This document shows, piece after piece, positions 55,484 to 63,997 of a stretch of DNA of 64,000 nucleotides; the first letter of the stretch is position 1; each line of letters begins with the position of its first letter. The DNA comes from Corallococcus caeni (GTDB lineage: Bacteria; Myxococcota; Myxococcia; Myxococcales; Myxococcaceae): assembly GCF_036245865.1 (NCBI RefSeq), contig NZ_BTTW01000002.1, positions 1,466,150 through 1,530,149 on the forward strand, in the 5' to 3' direction. A program made the translations under genes and the position numbers. The notes under the pieces are model-generated. The model was given only the letters and a program-made list of their open reading frames with translations. It searched no databases and had not been told where the DNA came from.

Positions 55484-56788
55484 TCAGTGCGCCGCGGGCG
55501 CCTGGCTGGCGGGGGGGAGGCGCATGGGCTGGGCGCGGCCATAGGTGAGTGAGCGCCACAGCCACTCCACCGGACCGAAGCGGAAGCGCGCCAGCCACCA
55601 GTGGCTGAAGGCGACCTGCGCCGCGAAGACGCCCAGGCACAGCAGCACCGTGCGCGACGGCGGCGTCTGGCCCACGAGCCCCAGCCCCCAGCCGTCGTAC
55701 AGCCACACGCTCACCGCGGACTGCAGGAGGTAGAGCGTCAGCGCCATGCGCCCCACGGGCGTGAGCACGCCCAGCACCTTGCGCCAGCGCTCCTTCTGGA
55801 AGAGCAGCGCGAAGGCGGCTGCGTAGCCCGTGCCCATGAAGAGGTAGCCCACCTCCCGCAGGGTGCGCATGCCCACCATCCACGCCGGCGGGCTGAGCAG
55901 CCCCAGGGGCCCGCCGCCGGGAGCATTCCGGTACATCAGGTTGAGCACCAGCGACAGGGTGGCGACGGCGCTGCCCACGGCCAGCCCCCACGCCATCACC
56001 CGGACGAGCAGCTTGCGGTGGCGCTCCACCTCCTCCAGCACCCGGTGGCGCCCGGCCCACAGGCCCAGCAGGAAGCGGCCCAGGATGATGCACAGCCAGA
56101 TGGGGCGGCCCGGGTTGGGCAGGTTCTGCCAGGCGAAGACGGCGTTGGCCTGCTGCGACGCCACCACCGAGTGGCTGGACAGGCCGGTGAAGAACGCCGT
56201 GCGGTGCGCGGCCTCCACCTCGCGCGTGGCCTTGGCGGCGGCCTCCGCGGCCTCCTTGCCGTGCAACAGCTCCGGGCCGTAGCGCTGCGCGATGGACAGC
56301 GTGAGCGGCAGCACCACGAAGAGCACCGCCACCCAGGTGAGCACCGTCTTGTCGGAGCGCTTGCGGAACAGGAGCAGCACGAAGCCCACCAGCGCGTAGG
56401 TGCTGAGGATGTCCCCCACCCACAGCGCGAACATGTGCACCAGGCCCAGGCCCAGCAGCACCAGCAACCGGCGCCGGTACACCGGCACGATGGACGCGCC
56501 CCTTCCTTCCGCGCGCGTCATCTGCAGCGCGAAGCCCATGCCGAAGAGGAGGGAGAAGAGGGTGATGAACTTCTGGTCCACGAAGAAGGCGTAGAGCGAG
56601 TTGACCACCGTCTCCAGGGTGGACGCCGTCAGCGCCTTCGCCTGTTCGCGCGGCAGCAAGGAACGGCCGCTGAACCAGCTCAGGCTGTTGGAGACGAAGA
56701 CACCCAGCAGTGCGAAGCCGCGCAGGGCGTCCAGCAGGTGCACGCGCTCGGAGGCTTCGACGGGACCGACGGAGGAGGGCTCGGGCAT
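55484..56788 (-). CDS. DUF418/YeiB-family membrane protein, copy 1
   Basis: 434 residues with the same architecture as the following gene. It opens LLDALRGFALLGVFVSNSL, contains GLGLVHMFALWVGDILSTY in mid-protein and ends with SHWWLARFRFGPVEWLWRSL. Many positions are identical between the two, including the last 60 residues, so this is a tandem duplication. Differences concentrate in the loop near 290-305, where this copy has a Gly-rich insertion (APGGGPLG). The function is not established. Confidence 0.9.
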   Translation of the reverse strand: MPEPSSVGPVEASERVHLLDALRGFALLGVFVSNSLSWFSGRSLLPREQAKALTASTLETVVNSLYAFFVDQKFITLFSLLFGMGFALQMTRAEGRGASIVPVYRRRLLVLLGLGLVHMFALWVGDILSTYALVGFVLLLFRKRSDKTVLTWVAVLFVVLPLTLSIAQRYGPELLHGKEAAEAAAKATREVEAAHRTAFFTGLSSHSVVASQQANAVFAWQNLPNPGRPIWLCIILGRFLLGLWAGRHRVLEEVERHRKLLVRVMAWGLAVGSAVATLSLVLNLMYRNAPGGGPLGLLSPPAWMVGMRTLREVGYLFMGTGYAAAFALLFQKERWRKVLGVLTPVGRMALTLYLLQSAVSVWLYDGWGLGLVGQTPPSRTVLLCLGVFAAQVAFSHWWLARFRFGPVEWLWRSLTYGRAQPMRLPPASQAPAAH

Positions 56789-56873
56789 GGGGCGCCACTA
56801 CACGCCCGCGTGCTCCGCACCGTCAAACGCCCGCGGTGGGACGCGGCCCGCATTGCGCCCGTGACTCGCGACG

Positions 56874-57713
56874 TCACAGCGGCGGGATGGATTTCTCCGG
56901 ACCGGGCAGAACCTCGCGCAGGCAGCGCTCCAGGCCGCCCCGGTGGCGCCACTGCATGGGGTAGCCCAGGGAGACCTCCTCGAAGCGCACGCCGTCGCGC
57001 CACAGCGTGGAGGGCATGTGCAGGTGCCCCGTCACCACCACCTCCGCGCGGTAGCGCGTGTGCCAGTCCTCCGTGAGGCGCGTGCCGCACCAGATGGAGA
57101 AGCGCGGGATGCGCGGCAGGCGCACGTGTTCGTAGCGCAGCGGGTAGTGGTTGATGAGGATGGTGGAGCACCCGGGCGGCAGCCGCTCCAGCCGCGCGCG
57201 GGTGCGCTCCACGCGCGCGTGGCACCAGGCCTGACGGGTGGGGTACGGCTCCGGGTGGAGCAGCACCTCGTCCGTGCACATCAGGTCGTCCTCCCAGGCC
57301 CACTCCAGCGCCTTGTCCGCGGGCACGGTGTCCGGGCGGAAGGTGTAGTCGTAGCCCAGGAACATGGGGACGACGACGCGGTGCGGGCCCTCGCCCGGCC
57401 AGCGCGGATACGGGTCCTCCGGCGTGAGCGCGCCGTAGCGGTGGCACAGGTCCACCATGCGCAGGTAGCGCGCCTCGCCCTTCAGCGGCGGCTGTTCGGA
57501 GGGCATGGTCCACAGCTCGTGGTTGCCCGGTACCCAGACGACCTGGCGGAAGCGCGCGGTGAGCGTGCGCAGCATCAGTTCCATGTCCGCGAGCGTCTCG
57601 CCCACGTCTCCGCCGACGATGAGCCAGTCGTCCGGGCGCGGCGCGAGTGCCGCCAGCGCCTCGTGGTTCTCCTTGTGCCGCAGGTGCAGGTCGCTGATGG
57701 CGTAGAGCTTCAT
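56874..57713 (-). CDS. Calcineurin-like metallophosphoesterase
   Basis: 279 residues. All five metal-binding blocks are present: ISDLHL (6-11), GGDVGE (34-39), GNHELW (about 62-67), INHYPL and VTGHLHMP (about 230-237). No signal peptide or membrane segment is seen, so it is cytoplasmic. Enzymes of this family hydrolyse phosphodiesters or monoesters; the substrate here is unknown. A few extra Trp- and Tyr-rich loops (FLGYDYTFRPD) distinguish it from UDP-diacylglucosamine hydrolase. Confidence 0.92.
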   Translation of the reverse strand: MKLYAISDLHLRHKENHEALAALAPRPDDWLIVGGDVGETLADMELMLRTLTARFRQVVWVPGNHELWTMPSEQPPLKGEARYLRMVDLCHRYGALTPEDPYPRWPGEGPHRVVVPMFLGYDYTFRPDTVPADKALEWAWEDDLMCTDEVLLHPEPYPTRQAWCHARVERTRARLERLPPGCSTILINHYPLRYEHVRLPRIPRFSIWCGTRLTEDWHTRYRAEVVVTGHLHMPSTLWRDGVRFEEVSLGYPMQWRHRGGLERCLREVLPGPEKSIPPL

Positions 57714-57791
57714 GGCGTGCGTGGGGAAGGCCCTACCTTAACGCGCACGGCCGCGCACGCCATGGGAACAGCCGGCCGTCAGCCCCGGCCG

Positions 57792-58151
57792 TCAACCCAA
57801 CGACGCCAGGAGCGCCAGCACCTGCTGCGGCGGCGCGGCGCGGTCCATCCAGGTGATGCCCTTCTCCCGCAGCCCGCGCGACGGCGGCTGCGAGGTGTGC
57901 AGCGCGCAGGCGGCGCGCGGATGCCGGGCGCGCACGCACGTGAGCAGGCACAGCCCGTCGCCATCCGGCAGGCCCTGGCCGCTCACCACCACGGACGGCG
58001 GCGCTTCCCCCATCAGCCGCTCCGCTTCGCGCACGCCCTGGGCGAAGCGCTTGTCGCCGGGCAGATACCTGGCCAGCCGCCGCAGCGCCGCGAGCGCGCG
58101 TGGATCCGCGTCCACGAACAGGAAGCTGGGAGGGTTGGAGGGCTCTCGCAT
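57792..58151 (-). CDS. Degenerate receiver-domain protein (no phospho-acceptor)
   Basis: 119 residues. The N-terminal strand SFLFVDADP supplies an acidic pair (Asp14, Asp16) as in CheY-type receivers. The strand that should carry the phosphorylated Asp reads VVVSGQGLPDGDG, with Gly58 in its place. The later Thr/Ser (HTSQPP) is kept, but the conserved Lys is replaced by Asp-Arg (WMDRA). It is thus a pseudo-receiver that cannot be phosphorylated in the usual way. It is divergent from an XRE-type regulator gene, with 129 bp between. Confidence 0.7.
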   Translation of the reverse strand: MREPSNPPSFLFVDADPRALAALRRLARYLPGDKRFAQGVREAERLMGEAPPSVVVSGQGLPDGDGLCLLTCVRARHPRAACALHTSQPPSRGLREKGITWMDRAAPPQQVLALLASLG

Positions 58152-58280
58152 GAAGGCAGTGGGTGGTGCGGACAGGCTTGACGCAAGAGGTTGTGTCGCG
58201 AAAAGCCTACCCCGGAAGTTCTTGGAAGCCAACCTCTCAAGTCATATCGACATGGGCGAACCCGGTAGGTTAACGACCCC

Positions 58281-58646
58281 ATGGAAAAGACCCTCGCATC
58301 CCGGCTCGGAGGTGCGGCCCGCGTCGCCCGCACCCGCCTGAACCTGACCCAGGCGGACGTGGCGGAGCGCATTGGCATCGCGAGTGAAGTCTATGGGCGT
58401 CTGGAGCGCGGGCACATGCTGCCCAGCATCCAGACCTTCCGTCGGTTGTGCGTGGTGCTGTCCATCTCCGCGGACGAGGCGTTGGGTCTGAAGCCGTCGC
58501 AGGACGTGAAGTGGGCCGCGGAGCCTCCGTCCGACTACGGCGAGTCCGCGGAATTGCGCCGGCTGTTGCGCCGCGCGAAGCAGCTGGACCGGGGCTCCAT
58601 CCGCATCCTCAGCGTGCTGGCCTCGCAGTTCAAACCGCGCAGCTGA
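58281..58646 (+). CDS. XRE-family transcriptional regulator
   Basis: 121 residues. A Cro/cI-type helix-turn-helix occupies residues 10-67 (LNLTQADVAERIGIASEVYG, then LERGHMLPSIQTFRRLC). The remaining 50 residues are charged and helical, perhaps for dimerisation. The intergenic region has the inverted halves CCTACC (58206-58211) and GGTAGG (58264-58269), a possible operator just upstream of the start. It converges on the DUF790 gene, 14 bp away. Confidence 0.9.
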   Translation: MEKTLASRLGGAARVARTRLNLTQADVAERIGIASEVYGRLERGHMLPSIQTFRRLCVVLSISADEALGLKPSQDVKWAAEPPSDYGESAELRRLLRRAKQLDRGSIRILSVLASQFKPRS

Positions 58647-58660
58647 AGGCGCTCCGGCGC

Positions 58661-59875
58661 TCATCCGGCCTCCGCCGCGCCGTCCCAGCGCGACAGCCGC
58701 TCCCGCAGCTTCCGGACGGAGGGAAAGCCGTTGAAGAGCACCACCTGCGGGTGATCCTCCAGCACCTGCCGCTCCGCCGCCTCCTTCGCCAGCGCGCGGT
58801 CCACGCCCAGCAGCAGCCCCGGGTCGGGGCGCGCGCGCAGCTCCGCCAGCCGACGTGACAGCGGCGCCGCGTGCCACGGGTGGAACAGCTCCAGCGCGAC
58901 CTGCTGGCCCGTCTTCTTGTGGCGGAAGGTGAGGTCGGGCACGCACAGGCCGGCGGCGCCGGTGTGGCGGGGCAGGGGCGTCAGGTCCAGCCCCCAGGCG
59001 TCATCCTCGAAGCCCTCCGCCAGCGCGGCCACCTCCGGGGGCACGTGCCCCAGCGCGGCGGGCAGCGGGGACACCAGCGGATCCTCGTGGGAGAGCTGGA
59101 GCGTGGACTTCTTGCGCGCGTCCTCCAGCACCGCGGACAGCTCCCAGCGCTCCAGGACGGGGACCACGGAGAGGAAGCTCGCCAGCTGCAGGCCGTACTT
59201 CTTCTGCAGGGACAGCATCGCGCCGGGGCCCTCGACCTCCAGGGACCAGTCCTCGCCGTCGCGCCGGACCTCCGCCACCAGGCGGCAGAACTTCAGCCAG
59301 CGCAAGAGCTTGCGCACGCGCAGGAGCTCCGGCGACCGGGCGCGCAGGGTGAGGCGCCGGGCGTTGAGCAGCGGCCCCTGCGCGAGCGCCAGGTTGTAGC
59401 GGTCCAGCAGGCCCTGTGGCGTGAGCGCCTCCCCGTCCCAGCCGAGCAGCTTCCGGTTGCCGGGCAGGTCCGAGTACAGCGCCTCGCGGGTGTCGGGGAG
59501 CGGTGCGCCCAGGGCCTCCGTGAGGCGCGCTTCGTAGGCCTCCAGGGTCGTGTCCGGAGTGAGGGTCCGCAGCACCTTCGCGCCCACCAGCAGCGTGCGC
59601 CAGCGCGCCTCCGTGGCGCCTTCACCGGCCTCGTCGAAGAGGAGCCGGTCGAGCAGCAGCTTCACCAGCCCGCGCGCGACCTTGGGGCGGCTGAACGCGC
59701 CGGCCTTGAGGCTGAAGGACTCCTCCACGTCGTCGCGGCTCTGGCCGCGAAAGGCCTCCGCGTCCGCGAGCAGCTCCTTCGCGAGCGCCTGGAGGGACGG
59801 GTCGTGCGTCTTCACGAAGGACGGACGCAGGATGCCTTCGCGCACGCGCGAGGCGAGCAGCTCACGCGTCAGCAT
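58661..59875 (-). CDS. DUF790/Bax1-family nuclease, partner of XPB helicase
   Basis: 404 residues starting MLTRELLASRVREG, the opening typical of DUF790. Central phrases include LYSDLPGNRKLLGWD and LLDRYNLALAQGPLL (about 135-165). A C-terminal nuclease-like region has GLCVPDLTFRHKKTGQQVALELFHPWH, with Asp, Glu and Lys arranged like a PD-(D/E)xK site. In archaea the DUF790 protein Bax1 binds the XPB helicase and cuts DNA at unwound junctions. Here its start lies inside the last 14 bases of the XPB-like gene, so the two are co-translated. Confidence 0.88.
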   Translation of the reverse strand: MLTRELLASRVREGILRPSFVKTHDPSLQALAKELLADAEAFRGQSRDDVEESFSLKAGAFSRPKVARGLVKLLLDRLLFDEAGEGATEARWRTLLVGAKVLRTLTPDTTLEAYEARLTEALGAPLPDTREALYSDLPGNRKLLGWDGEALTPQGLLDRYNLALAQGPLLNARRLTLRARSPELLRVRKLLRWLKFCRLVAEVRRDGEDWSLEVEGPGAMLSLQKKYGLQLASFLSVVPVLERWELSAVLEDARKKSTLQLSHEDPLVSPLPAALGHVPPEVAALAEGFEDDAWGLDLTPLPRHTGAAGLCVPDLTFRHKKTGQQVALELFHPWHAAPLSRRLAELRARPDPGLLLGVDRALAKEAAERQVLEDHPQVVLFNGFPSVRKLRERLSRWDGAAEAG

Positions 59876-61370
59876 CGGGAGGGCCCTCCGGTTCCTGGTA
59901 GGCGCGGTGCTGTCTGCGCCGCTCGCTGATGCCGCTCTCCGCCGTCTGCGCGGAGCAGACCTCGTACAAGAGGGCGCGCTTGCCGGGGCGCTTTCGCAGG
60001 ATGCGGCCCAGGCGCTGGACGTGTTCGCGCACGCTGCCGCTGCCGCTGAGCACCACGCCCACGCGGGCCTCGGGCACGTCCACGCCCTCGTTGAGCACCC
60101 GGGAGGTGAGCAGCACCGGCAGCTCCGCGCTGGCGAACGCGGCCAGCAGCGCCTTGCGCTCCGGCAGCGGCGTGTGGTGCGTGAGCGCGGGCAGCAGCAG
60201 CTTGCGCGCCAGCGTGTAGACCGTCTCGTTGTCGTCCGTGAAGACGATGACGCGGTCCTCGCGGTGCTCCAGCAATATCTTCCAGAGCGCGTCCAGCTTG
60301 CCGCTGGAGGTGAGCGCGATGCGGCGCTGCTCCCGGTAGCCCCGGTACGCCGCGCGCCCCTCGTCGCTGCGCTGGCTCTGCGCCAGGAAGCGCGCCCAGC
60401 CTTCGGGTGACGCGAGCGGCACGCCCAGCCTCCTCACGAACGTGAGGTAGCGGCCTCGCGCCTCGTCGTAGCGCGTCTTCTCGTCGGGCGTCAGCGGCAC
60501 CTCGATGCGGCGGACCTCGTAGGGGGCCAGGTATTGCCCTTGGAGCTCGTCGATGCCCGTGCGGTGCACCAGCGGGCCCAGGAGTTCCTCGCACACGCGC
60601 TCGCCGCCGTCCGCGCGCTCCAGCGTCGCGGTGAGCCCCAGCCGGTAGGGCGCGAGCGTCCCCTCCGCGATGAAGCGGTAGCTGGGCGCGGGCAGGTGGT
60701 GGCACTCGTCGCAGATGAGCAGGCCGAAGCGGTTGCCCGTGAACTCCATCTGCATGGCCGCGGAGTCGTACGTCGTCACCGTGAGCGTCTGGCGGTCGTT
60801 GACGCCGCCGCCCACCATGCCCACCGGGCCGGAGAAGTGCTTCGCGAGCACGCCCTGCCACTGCGCCATCAAGTCCAGCGTGGGCACCACCACCAGCGTG
60901 GGCCGCTTCACCCACGCGATGGCCAGCACCGCCAGCAGCGTCTTGCCCGCGCCCGTGGGCAGCTCCACCAGCCCCCGGCCCCCCGCGCGCGTCCAGGCCT
61001 CCAGCGCCGCGCGCTGATGCGGGAACGGCTCGATGGGGACGGTGAGGGGCAGCTCCACCGGCTCGAAGCGCTTGGCCCGGTCCTCGTAGGGCAGCCCGCA
61101 TTCGCGCAGGCGCAGGACGACGTCGCGGTAGTGCAGCGCGGGCGCGCGGAAGACGCCCGTGCGCCCGTCCTTCTGGAAGAGCGCGTGCAGGCGCGCGTCG
61201 TCGGGCAGCGTCGGGGCCACCAGCGTGCCGCTGTCGTAGTGCAGCTCGGTGGCGGGGGAGGGCAGGGGCTCGATGGCGGACGCTCGGGACTCGGGGAGCC
61301 GACGTGGGGGGAGACTCGCGCGGGGAGGGAAGTAGCGGGTTGGAAGGCGCTCCGCCACTGTGGCCCGCAC
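59862..61370 (-). CDS. XPB/Rad25-like superfamily 2 DNA helicase
   Basis: About 502 residues. Helicase motifs: Walker A ELPTGAGKTLL, motif II LLICDECHH (DECH), motif III LGLTATLER, motif IV region VIVFTDDN, and motif VI HVQRLGRILRKRPGK. An N-terminal damage-recognition-like part (about 30-110) precedes the ATPase. XPB opens DNA in nucleotide excision repair; with Bax1 it forms a helicase-nuclease machine. The GTG at 61370 is a tentative start because the frame continues upstream and no strong ribosome binding site is seen. Its end overlaps the Bax1-like gene. Confidence 0.9.
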   Translation of the reverse strand: MRATVAERLPTRYFPPRASLPPRRLPESRASAIEPLPSPATELHYDSGTLVAPTLPDDARLHALFQKDGRTGVFRAPALHYRDVVLRLRECGLPYEDRAKRFEPVELPLTVPIEPFPHQRAALEAWTRAGGRGLVELPTGAGKTLLAVLAIAWVKRPTLVVVPTLDLMAQWQGVLAKHFSGPVGMVGGGVNDRQTLTVTTYDSAAMQMEFTGNRFGLLICDECHHLPAPSYRFIAEGTLAPYRLGLTATLERADGGERVCEELLGPLVHRTGIDELQGQYLAPYEVRRIEVPLTPDEKTRYDEARGRYLTFVRRLGVPLASPEGWARFLAQSQRSDEGRAAYRGYREQRRIALTSSGKLDALWKILLEHREDRVIVFTDDNETVYTLARKLLLPALTHHTPLPERKALLAAFASAELPVLLTSRVLNEGVDVPEARVGVVLSGSGSVREHVQRLGRILRKRPGKRALLYEVCSAQTAESGISERRRQHRAYQEPEGPPDADA

Positions 61371-61560
61371 GGCGGGAAGAAGCCACGGGCGCGAACGATT
61401 GGCTGCCTGGAGGCACTGCGTGCCTTCTGGACGCGGGATGGATTGCTTTGAGGGGGGGCCGGGCGTTACCTGCTCACCCCATGGCCTGGACCTGCCCCGC
61501 CGCTGCTCGCCGTGTTCCGCCCGCCGGCTGGAGGCCCGTGTCCTTCCGGGCATCGCGCTG

Positions 61561-61968
61561 ATGCGGGTCCTGGTCGTCAGCCCGCATCCGGCGTCCCGCG
61601 CGCTGCTCAGCCGCTTCCTGGACGCGGAGCCGGACGTGGAGGTGTCCGCCACGGGCGAGCCCGATGACGCCTTCGCCTCCATCAAGGAGAACAAGCCCGC
61701 GCTGGTGGTGGTGGACCTGCGCCGCCCGGACGAGGACCACCCGCTGTTCCTGGGGCTCTTGCGCAAGCGGCATCCGTCGCTGCCGGTCATCTCGCTGGTG
61801 CCCGGCCGGCTGCGCATCTTCGACGGCCGCTCCGAGCGCGTGCGCGAAGCCCATGGCGACACCGCGGAGGCGCTGCACCACCTGATGGGCTCCGTGCTCC
61901 AGGCCACGCGCGACCTCTTGGCCCAGCACCTGCTGCGGATGTTGCGCCCGCCGGTGGGCCGGGCCTGA
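61561..61968 (+). CDS. Receiver-like protein with Asp acceptor but altered acidic pocket
   Basis: 135 residues. A Rossmann-like receiver: strand VVVDLRRPDEDHPL places Asp52 at the phosphorylation position. The first strand reads VLVVSPHPAS, so the usual acidic pair that binds magnesium is replaced by Ser-Pro-His. The Lys expected near residue 100 is not obvious. Without an output domain it would act by protein contact, if phosphorylated at all. It is divergent from the XPB-like gene. The frame is open further upstream, but MRVLVVS is a natural start. Confidence 0.7.
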   Translation: MRVLVVSPHPASRALLSRFLDAEPDVEVSATGEPDDAFASIKENKPALVVVDLRRPDEDHPLFLGLLRKRHPSLPVISLVPGRLRIFDGRSERVREAHGDTAEALHHLMGSVLQATRDLLAQHLLRMLRPPVGRA

Positions 61969-61981
61969 GGCGCTGCCGTGA

Positions 61982-62587
61982 TTACAGGCGCAGCCGGTAG
62001 CCCACGGCTACGAGCACCGCGCCCGCGTTCACGTCGCCGGTGGTGAGGAAGTCCACCGGGGCGAAGTGGTATTTCGCCTCCAGGAAGGCGCCGCCCGGAC
62101 CCAGCGGCAGCTCCGCGCCCGCGAGCGCCTGGAACCCCAGCCCGCCGCCGCTCTCCGACGCGGTGCTGTCGAACGATTCCACCGTCGCGCGGTGCAGGTA
62201 CAGGCCGGGGCCCGCGCCCACGTAGGGCGTGAGCGGCCCGAGCGCGCGCGGGAAGCGGAACACGGCGGACAGCTGGATGGCCACCTCGCGCTCGGCGAGC
62301 GTGTACGGCGACTCAATCGGCTGACCCAGGTTGTCCAGCTGGGGCCCGCGCAGCGTCCCCGACGTCGAGGGCCGGTGGTAGTTCACCTCCAGCACCAGCG
62401 CGAGGCGCCGCTGGAGCAGGGGCGTGAGGTAGCCCACCTCGCCGCCCAGGAAGAGGTCGCCGCCGAGCGACGTGACGGGCTTGATGAAGCCCACCTTGGG
62501 CGCGATGAAGATGGGACCTCCGTTGTCCTTCTTGGAGGAGGGAGCGGCGGCCAGCGCCGCGACCGCGAGCAGGGCGAGGGCGTTCAT
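61982..62587 (-). CDS. Outer-membrane beta-barrel protein (OmpA-barrel-like)
   Basis: 201 residues. A short signal peptide (1-15, AVAALAAA) precedes alternating hydrophobic beta strands: VGFIKPVTSLGGDLFLGGEV, LALVLEVNYHR, PYVGAGPGLYLHRA, AFLEAKYHFAPVDF and VLVAVGYRLRL. The C-terminal strand ends in Leu, close to the usual Phe. This resembles 8-stranded barrels of the OmpA/OmpW type seen in myxobacteria. Its start overlaps the stop of the lipoprotein gene upstream (ATGA), so they are made together. Confidence 0.8.
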   Translation of the reverse strand: MNALALLAVAALAAAPSSKKDNGGPIFIAPKVGFIKPVTSLGGDLFLGGEVGYLTPLLQRRLALVLEVNYHRPSTSGTLRGPQLDNLGQPIESPYTLAEREVAIQLSAVFRFPRALGPLTPYVGAGPGLYLHRATVESFDSTASESGGGLGFQALAGAELPLGPGGAFLEAKYHFAPVDFLTTGDVNAGAVLVAVGYRLRL

Positions 62588-63687
62588 GGGGAGACGGTGA
62601 AGCCGGAGGACGCGGGGATGGTTCCGAAGGCGCCGCTGGGGTCCGCGACGATGAGCCCGTAGGTGCCGGGCACGATGCCGCCGGGACACGTGGGACCCGT
62701 GACGGGCGGCGTGTCGAAGCCGGAGCAACTGGGCACGGTGGCCTTGAGCTGCGTCGCGGAGACGTAGGTCACGTCGTACAGCGGGATGTTCACCGTCTGG
62801 CCGGGATCCGTCTTCACGGGCGCGACGAGGTACACGTCGTGGTCGCCGGGCGTGAAGGGCGCCGAGCCGCTGGACGCGGGGTTGGTCAGGGTGATGGTCG
62901 TGTCACTGGTGGCGGGCCCGCTGCGGGGCGCCACGGTGAGGGTCCCCAGCCGCGGATAGGCGACGGTGAGGGCCTGGGGCCGGGTGGTGGCGCAGCCCTC
63001 GGGGTTGGTGAGGGTGAGCGCGTAGGTGCCCTCCGGCGTCGCGGGGGGCACCTCGGCTTCGATGCGCGTGTCGGAGACGACGGTGAGGGTGAAGAGGGGC
63101 CGGTCCTCTTCGCCTTCGCGCTGAAGGACGATGAGCGGCAGCGCGTCCGCGCGGAAGCCGCTGCCTTCGATGACGAGGGGGCTGCCGGCGCTGTAGTGGA
63201 AGCCCTGGGGCGCGGTGATGTTCGTGATGACCGGCGGCGGCACGACGCGCAGGCCGTCCTCGAGTTCGGAAGTTCCGCCGAGGGGGTTCGTCACGGCGAC
63301 GGTATAGGCGCCGGGGGGCAGCACGTTCGATGGGGTGCTGTCGCGGGTGGGCAGGTCCATCCGCATGAGCTCGGTGCGCGCGAAGAAGAGGTGGTCGGCG
63401 GGGAGCGTGTAGTCGCTCGGGCCGCTCAGCGAGACCTGGGGTAGCTCCACGGAGGGCGTGTCGGTGAGCGCGTCGCGGGGCACGGGGGTGAAGCGGCTGC
63501 CGATGAGCTCCAGGCGCCATCCCGCCGAACCGCCTCCGGCGTTGCAGACGCGCGCGGGGGTGACGAGCCGCTGCAGCGGATTGATGAGGCCCTCGAGCTT
63601 CGGGGTGGTGCCTTCGGTCGATTCAGAGCAGGCGACCAGGCTGAGCAGTGCGGCGGCGACCGGAAGGCGCACGGGTTCCTCCATCAT
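62584..63687 (-). CDS. Lipoprotein with IPT/TIG domains
   Basis: 367 residues. The lipobox SLVAC comes near residue 20. Three immunoglobulin-like IPT/TIG units follow (about 45-150, 150-245 and 245-365), with recurring phrases such as PGAYTVAVTNPLGG, EGTYALTLTNPEG and PGTYGLIVADPSG. Such proteins coat the myxobacterial surface and may bind carbohydrate or protein. It is coupled to the beta-barrel gene by a 4-base overlap, which suggests a two-part outer-membrane assembly. ATG codons at 63687 and 63684 are adjacent possible starts. Confidence 0.85.
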   Translation of the reverse strand: MMEEPVRLPVAAALLSLVACSESTEGTTPKLEGLINPLQRLVTPARVCNAGGGSAGWRLELIGSRFTPVPRDALTDTPSVELPQVSLSGPSDYTLPADHLFFARTELMRMDLPTRDSTPSNVLPPGAYTVAVTNPLGGTSELEDGLRVVPPPVITNITAPQGFHYSAGSPLVIEGSGFRADALPLIVLQREGEEDRPLFTLTVVSDTRIEAEVPPATPEGTYALTLTNPEGCATTRPQALTVAYPRLGTLTVAPRSGPATSDTTITLTNPASSGSAPFTPGDHDVYLVAPVKTDPGQTVNIPLYDVTYVSATQLKATVPSCSGFDTPPVTGPTCPGGIVPGTYGLIVADPSGAFGTIPASSGFTVSP

Positions 63688-63800
63688 CCCGTCAACAAGG
63701 CTGTCACACGTTAGGCCGACGCCCGGAAGGGTCAGGAGTTTTTTCCGGCTCCGCGCCCACAGCCGTGCCCGTTCCGCCAGGTCGGATGAATCAAGTTGCT

Positions 63801-63819
63801 GATATTGCAGGGGAATATC
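63801..63819. promoter_or_regulatory. Inverted repeat upstream of the IPT/TIG lipoprotein gene
   Basis: GATATT-GCAGGGG-AATATC is a perfect 6-bp inverted repeat with 7 bases between, in an otherwise G/C-rich gap (63688-64000). It lies about 115 bp upstream of the lipoprotein start and may be an operator. No other gene is visible in this gap. Confidence 0.35.
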
Positions 63820-63932
63820 CCGGCGAGAGGCGTCGGCACGGCGAATGCTAATGCTCCCCGGCAGCAGGGACGGGCAGCACGGCGGGGGGGACGGAGTCGG
63901 TGGGGGGGAAGCCGCACTGCTTCAGGGGGAAC

Positions 63933-63997
63933 AGGGCGGGACGGGGTAGCACGCAGGACGGGGCAGGGCGGGACGGGGCAGCAAGGGCGGGACGGGG
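63933..63997. repeat. G-rich direct repeats at the window edge
   Basis: AGGGCGGGACGGGG occurs at 63933-63946, 63965-63978 and 63984-63997, with a partial copy (CAGGACGGGG) at 63954-63963. The block runs to the window end and may continue. G runs of this density can form G-quadruplexes. Confidence 0.75.

Noticed and set aside
63831..63846. Sigma-54-like GGCAC-N5-ATGC near the right edge
   Set aside because: Only the GG/GC spacing fits; the first base and the TTGC element do not, and no gene follows within the window.
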